From: Lewinellaceae bacterium
GTDB taxonomy: Bacteria; Bacteroidota; Bacteroidia; Chitinophagales; Saprospiraceae
Assembly: GCA_016711435.1 (NCBI GenBank)
Contig: JADJSY010000078.1
Location: 1 to 16,028 of the forward strand
Reading direction: 5' to 3'
DNA length: 16,028 nucleotides
Notes under the pieces: model-generated
What the model was told of the DNA's origin: nothing
Databases searched by the model: none
Seen by the model: the letters and a program-made list of their open reading frames with translations, nothing else
Shown: positions 14,689-16,028 of the stretch, piece by piece
How the letters are laid out: each line of letters opens with the position of its first letter
Position numbering within the stretch: the stretch's first letter is position 1
Position numbers and translations under genes: made by a program

Positions 14689-14805
14689 GTTTGGTGTGTG
14701 GTGTTTAGTGTTTCGGACGCTTCGCCTTGGGTAATAGTTGATATTTTGTCTAACTTTTACAACTGCCAAAGAATAAGCTCGAAAACTAAACATCACACAC
14801 CAAAC
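14689..14805. repeat. Inverted repeat of GTTTGGTGTGTG type
   Basis: The left arm 14689-14713 and right arm 14783-14805 pair over about 22 bases with a few mismatches (GTTTGGTGTGTG and CACACACCAAAC cores). The core GTGTTTAGTGTTT occurs again at 16011-16023, just behind the permease gene. Confidence 0.7.
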
Positions 14806-14851
14806 CTGAAAACAATACAAACCTGAAAACCTTGCCAAAACCGGGAAGATT

Positions 14852-14879
14852 CTCACCACTCACGATTCACCATTCACCA
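14852..14879 (+). repeat. Heptad array ending in the permease start codon
   Basis: CTCACCA, CTCACGA, TTCACCA, TTCACCA; the last A of the fourth unit is the first base of the ATG at 14879. Confidence 0.75.
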
Positions 14880-16018
14880 TGAGAATTGTTTTCTTTCTCA
14901 TTCAAAAGGAATTTCTGCAAATCTTCCGCAACAAGACGATGCTGCCGCTGCTGCTCGTGATGCCGGTTTTCCAGATGCTGTTGTTGTCTTTTGCAGCGAA
15001 TTACGAAATCAAAAACTTGCATCTCGCTGTGGTGGATGCCGACTTTTCGCCTGCGTCGCGGCAGTTGACTGCCAAATTTGAAGCCTCGGGTTATTTCAAA
15101 ACCCAAATAGTAGCCACTGCCGGGGAAGCCGACGACGCCATGTCCAACGATCAGGCAGATTTGATCCTGGAAATACCGGCGCATTTCGAGCGCAACCTGG
15201 TGCGGGAAGGCACGGCCTCCATTTCCCTGACCGCCAATGCCATCAATGCCACCAAAGCCGGACTCGGCATGGGTTATGCGCAAAATATCATACGGTCGTT
15301 CAACCAGCAATTTGCCGAAACCTGGGCGCCCCGCCTCGCATCCATCGACCCCGCAGCACTCCCTACACCCGCGCCGCGCCCCATCCAAATCGAATATTCC
15401 AACTGGTACAACCCCAAACTCGATTACAAGACGTTTATGGTGCCAGGTATTCTGGGTGAGATCGTGGCGCTGATTATTTGTTTTCTTACGGCTTTGAATA
15501 TCGTCCGGGAACGCGAATTAGGCACCATCGAGCAACTGAACGTGACGCCCGTTCAAAAATGGCAGTTCATTCTGGGTAAATTACTGCCTTTCTGGATGCT
15601 CTCGCTGGTGATGATGACGGTCGGTCTGACGGTCGGAAAATTAGTGTTCGACATTCCGATGCTGGGCAGCCTGTGGCTGGTGTTCGGTTACACGGCGGTT
15701 TTTACGCCCTGTATGCTGGGACTGGGTTTTCTGATTTCCAATTTTGCCGATTCCCAGCAACAGGCCATGTTCACCGCCTGGTTTTTTATACTGATCTTTA
15801 TCCTGATGTGCGGACTGTTCACGCCTGTGGAAAGTATGCCGGATTGGGCGCAAACGCTCAACACCATCAACCCGATTGCCTATTTCGTTGAATTTATGCG
15901 GCTGGTTTTGCTCAAAGGCGCCGGATTTCAGGACATCCGGCAAAACTTCTTTACCGTGCTGGGCTACGCGGTAGTGGTGAATTCTTTGGCGGTGTGGACG
16001 TACAAGAAGCGTGTTTAG
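14879..16018 (+). CDS. ABC-2 type transporter permease
   Basis: 379-residue inner-membrane subunit. One helix near the N-terminus (about 21-40, LPLLLVMPVFQMLLLSF) is followed by a large extracytoplasmic domain (about 42-185, starting IKNLHLAVVDADFSP). A cluster of helices follows at 187-379 with the family's conserved RERELGTIEQLNVTPVQKWQFILGKLLP stretch (first part about 208-222) and LFTPVESMPDWAQTLNTINP-type loop. It is of the YhhJ/DrrB-like exporter class that handles drugs, lipids or polysaccharide. No ATPase gene is in the window, so it must be encoded beyond the right edge or elsewhere. It is complete, ending with TAG at 16016-16018. Confidence 0.9.
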   Translation: MRIVFFLIQKEFLQIFRNKTMLPLLLVMPVFQMLLLSFAANYEIKNLHLAVVDADFSPASRQLTAKFEASGYFKTQIVATAGEADDAMSNDQADLILEIPAHFERNLVREGTASISLTANAINATKAGLGMGYAQNIIRSFNQQFAETWAPRLASIDPAALPTPAPRPIQIEYSNWYNPKLDYKTFMVPGILGEIVALIICFLTALNIVRERELGTIEQLNVTPVQKWQFILGKLLPFWMLSLVMMTVGLTVGKLVFDIPMLGSLWLVFGYTAVFTPCMLGLGFLISNFADSQQQAMFTAWFFILIFILMCGLFTPVESMPDWAQTLNTINPIAYFVEFMRLVLLKGAGFQDIRQNFFTVLGYAVVVNSLAVWTYKKRV

Positions 16019-16028
16019 TGTTTGGTTT

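Noticed and set aside
1..16028. tRNA, rRNA, integrase or transposase genes
   Set aside because: None recognised on either strand, so a classical genomic island cannot be claimed.

Overview
The window looks like a chromosomal segment from the Bacteroidota, most likely of the Saprospiria type. The evidence is a secreted protein ending in a type IX secretion (T9SS) sorting domain, its CxGxSYTLPDG / GCDSVIQT modules, several upstream sequences matching the Bacteroidota -7 promoter element TAnnTTTG, and start codons without Shine-Dalgarno sequences. Base composition is near 50% GC and looks even across the genes. The exact genus cannot be read from the sequence.

Layout. Positions 1-2143 (minus) hold a large secreted T9SS cargo protein that runs off the left edge and carries an apparent one-base frameshift near 1041-1053. 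Then come a fatty acid hydroxylase / sterol desaturase (2612-3484), a Tat-exported SoxB-like metallophosphoesterase (3878-5563), a thioredoxin with a tiny membrane protein 3 bases behind it (5685-6212), and an MFS transporter (6404-7651, minus). Two divergent Crp/Fnr regulators follow (7718-8281 minus, 8417-9013 plus), then a DUF6624 lipo- or periplasmic protein (9252-10175, minus) and a TauE/SafE exporter (10484-11293). Next are a persulfide dioxygenase-rhodanese fusion (11510-12928), a single-domain rhodanese (12959-13270), two half-size YeeE/YedE sulfur transporter subunits (13452-14015, 14068-14595), and an ABC-2 type permease that is complete just before the right edge (14879-16018).

How the genes fit together. 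From 10484 to 14595 the genes form a coherent reactive-sulfur module. The two YeeE/YedE proteins would move thiosulfate or another sulfur species across the membrane. The two rhodaneses would move sulfane sulfur, the dioxygenase domain would oxidise glutathione-type persulfide to sulfite, and TauE would export sulfite. The SoxB-like hydrolase, the thioredoxin and one of the Crp/Fnr proteins are plausible partners and regulator. This resembles the BigR/Blh and Pmp H2S-detoxification operons of Proteobacteria, but no ArsR-type repressor and no sulfide:quinone reductase is present in the window.

The most striking unexplained structure is not a gene. Nearly every intergenic space carries degenerate tandem arrays with a 7-base period (for example GGATAAC, CTCACCA, GGTGAGA, ATTGATG, GTTGAGG). 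They often end about 5 bases before a start codon, abut a stop codon, or are arranged as long inverted repeats. Some sit inside a larger dispersed element that recurs in both orientations near 2516, 3484, 13360 and 14021. A nested REP/BIME-like GC-rich palindrome (3603-3750) and a homopolymer tract with C11-A-G11 (11342-11470, possibly an assembly artefact) complete the picture.
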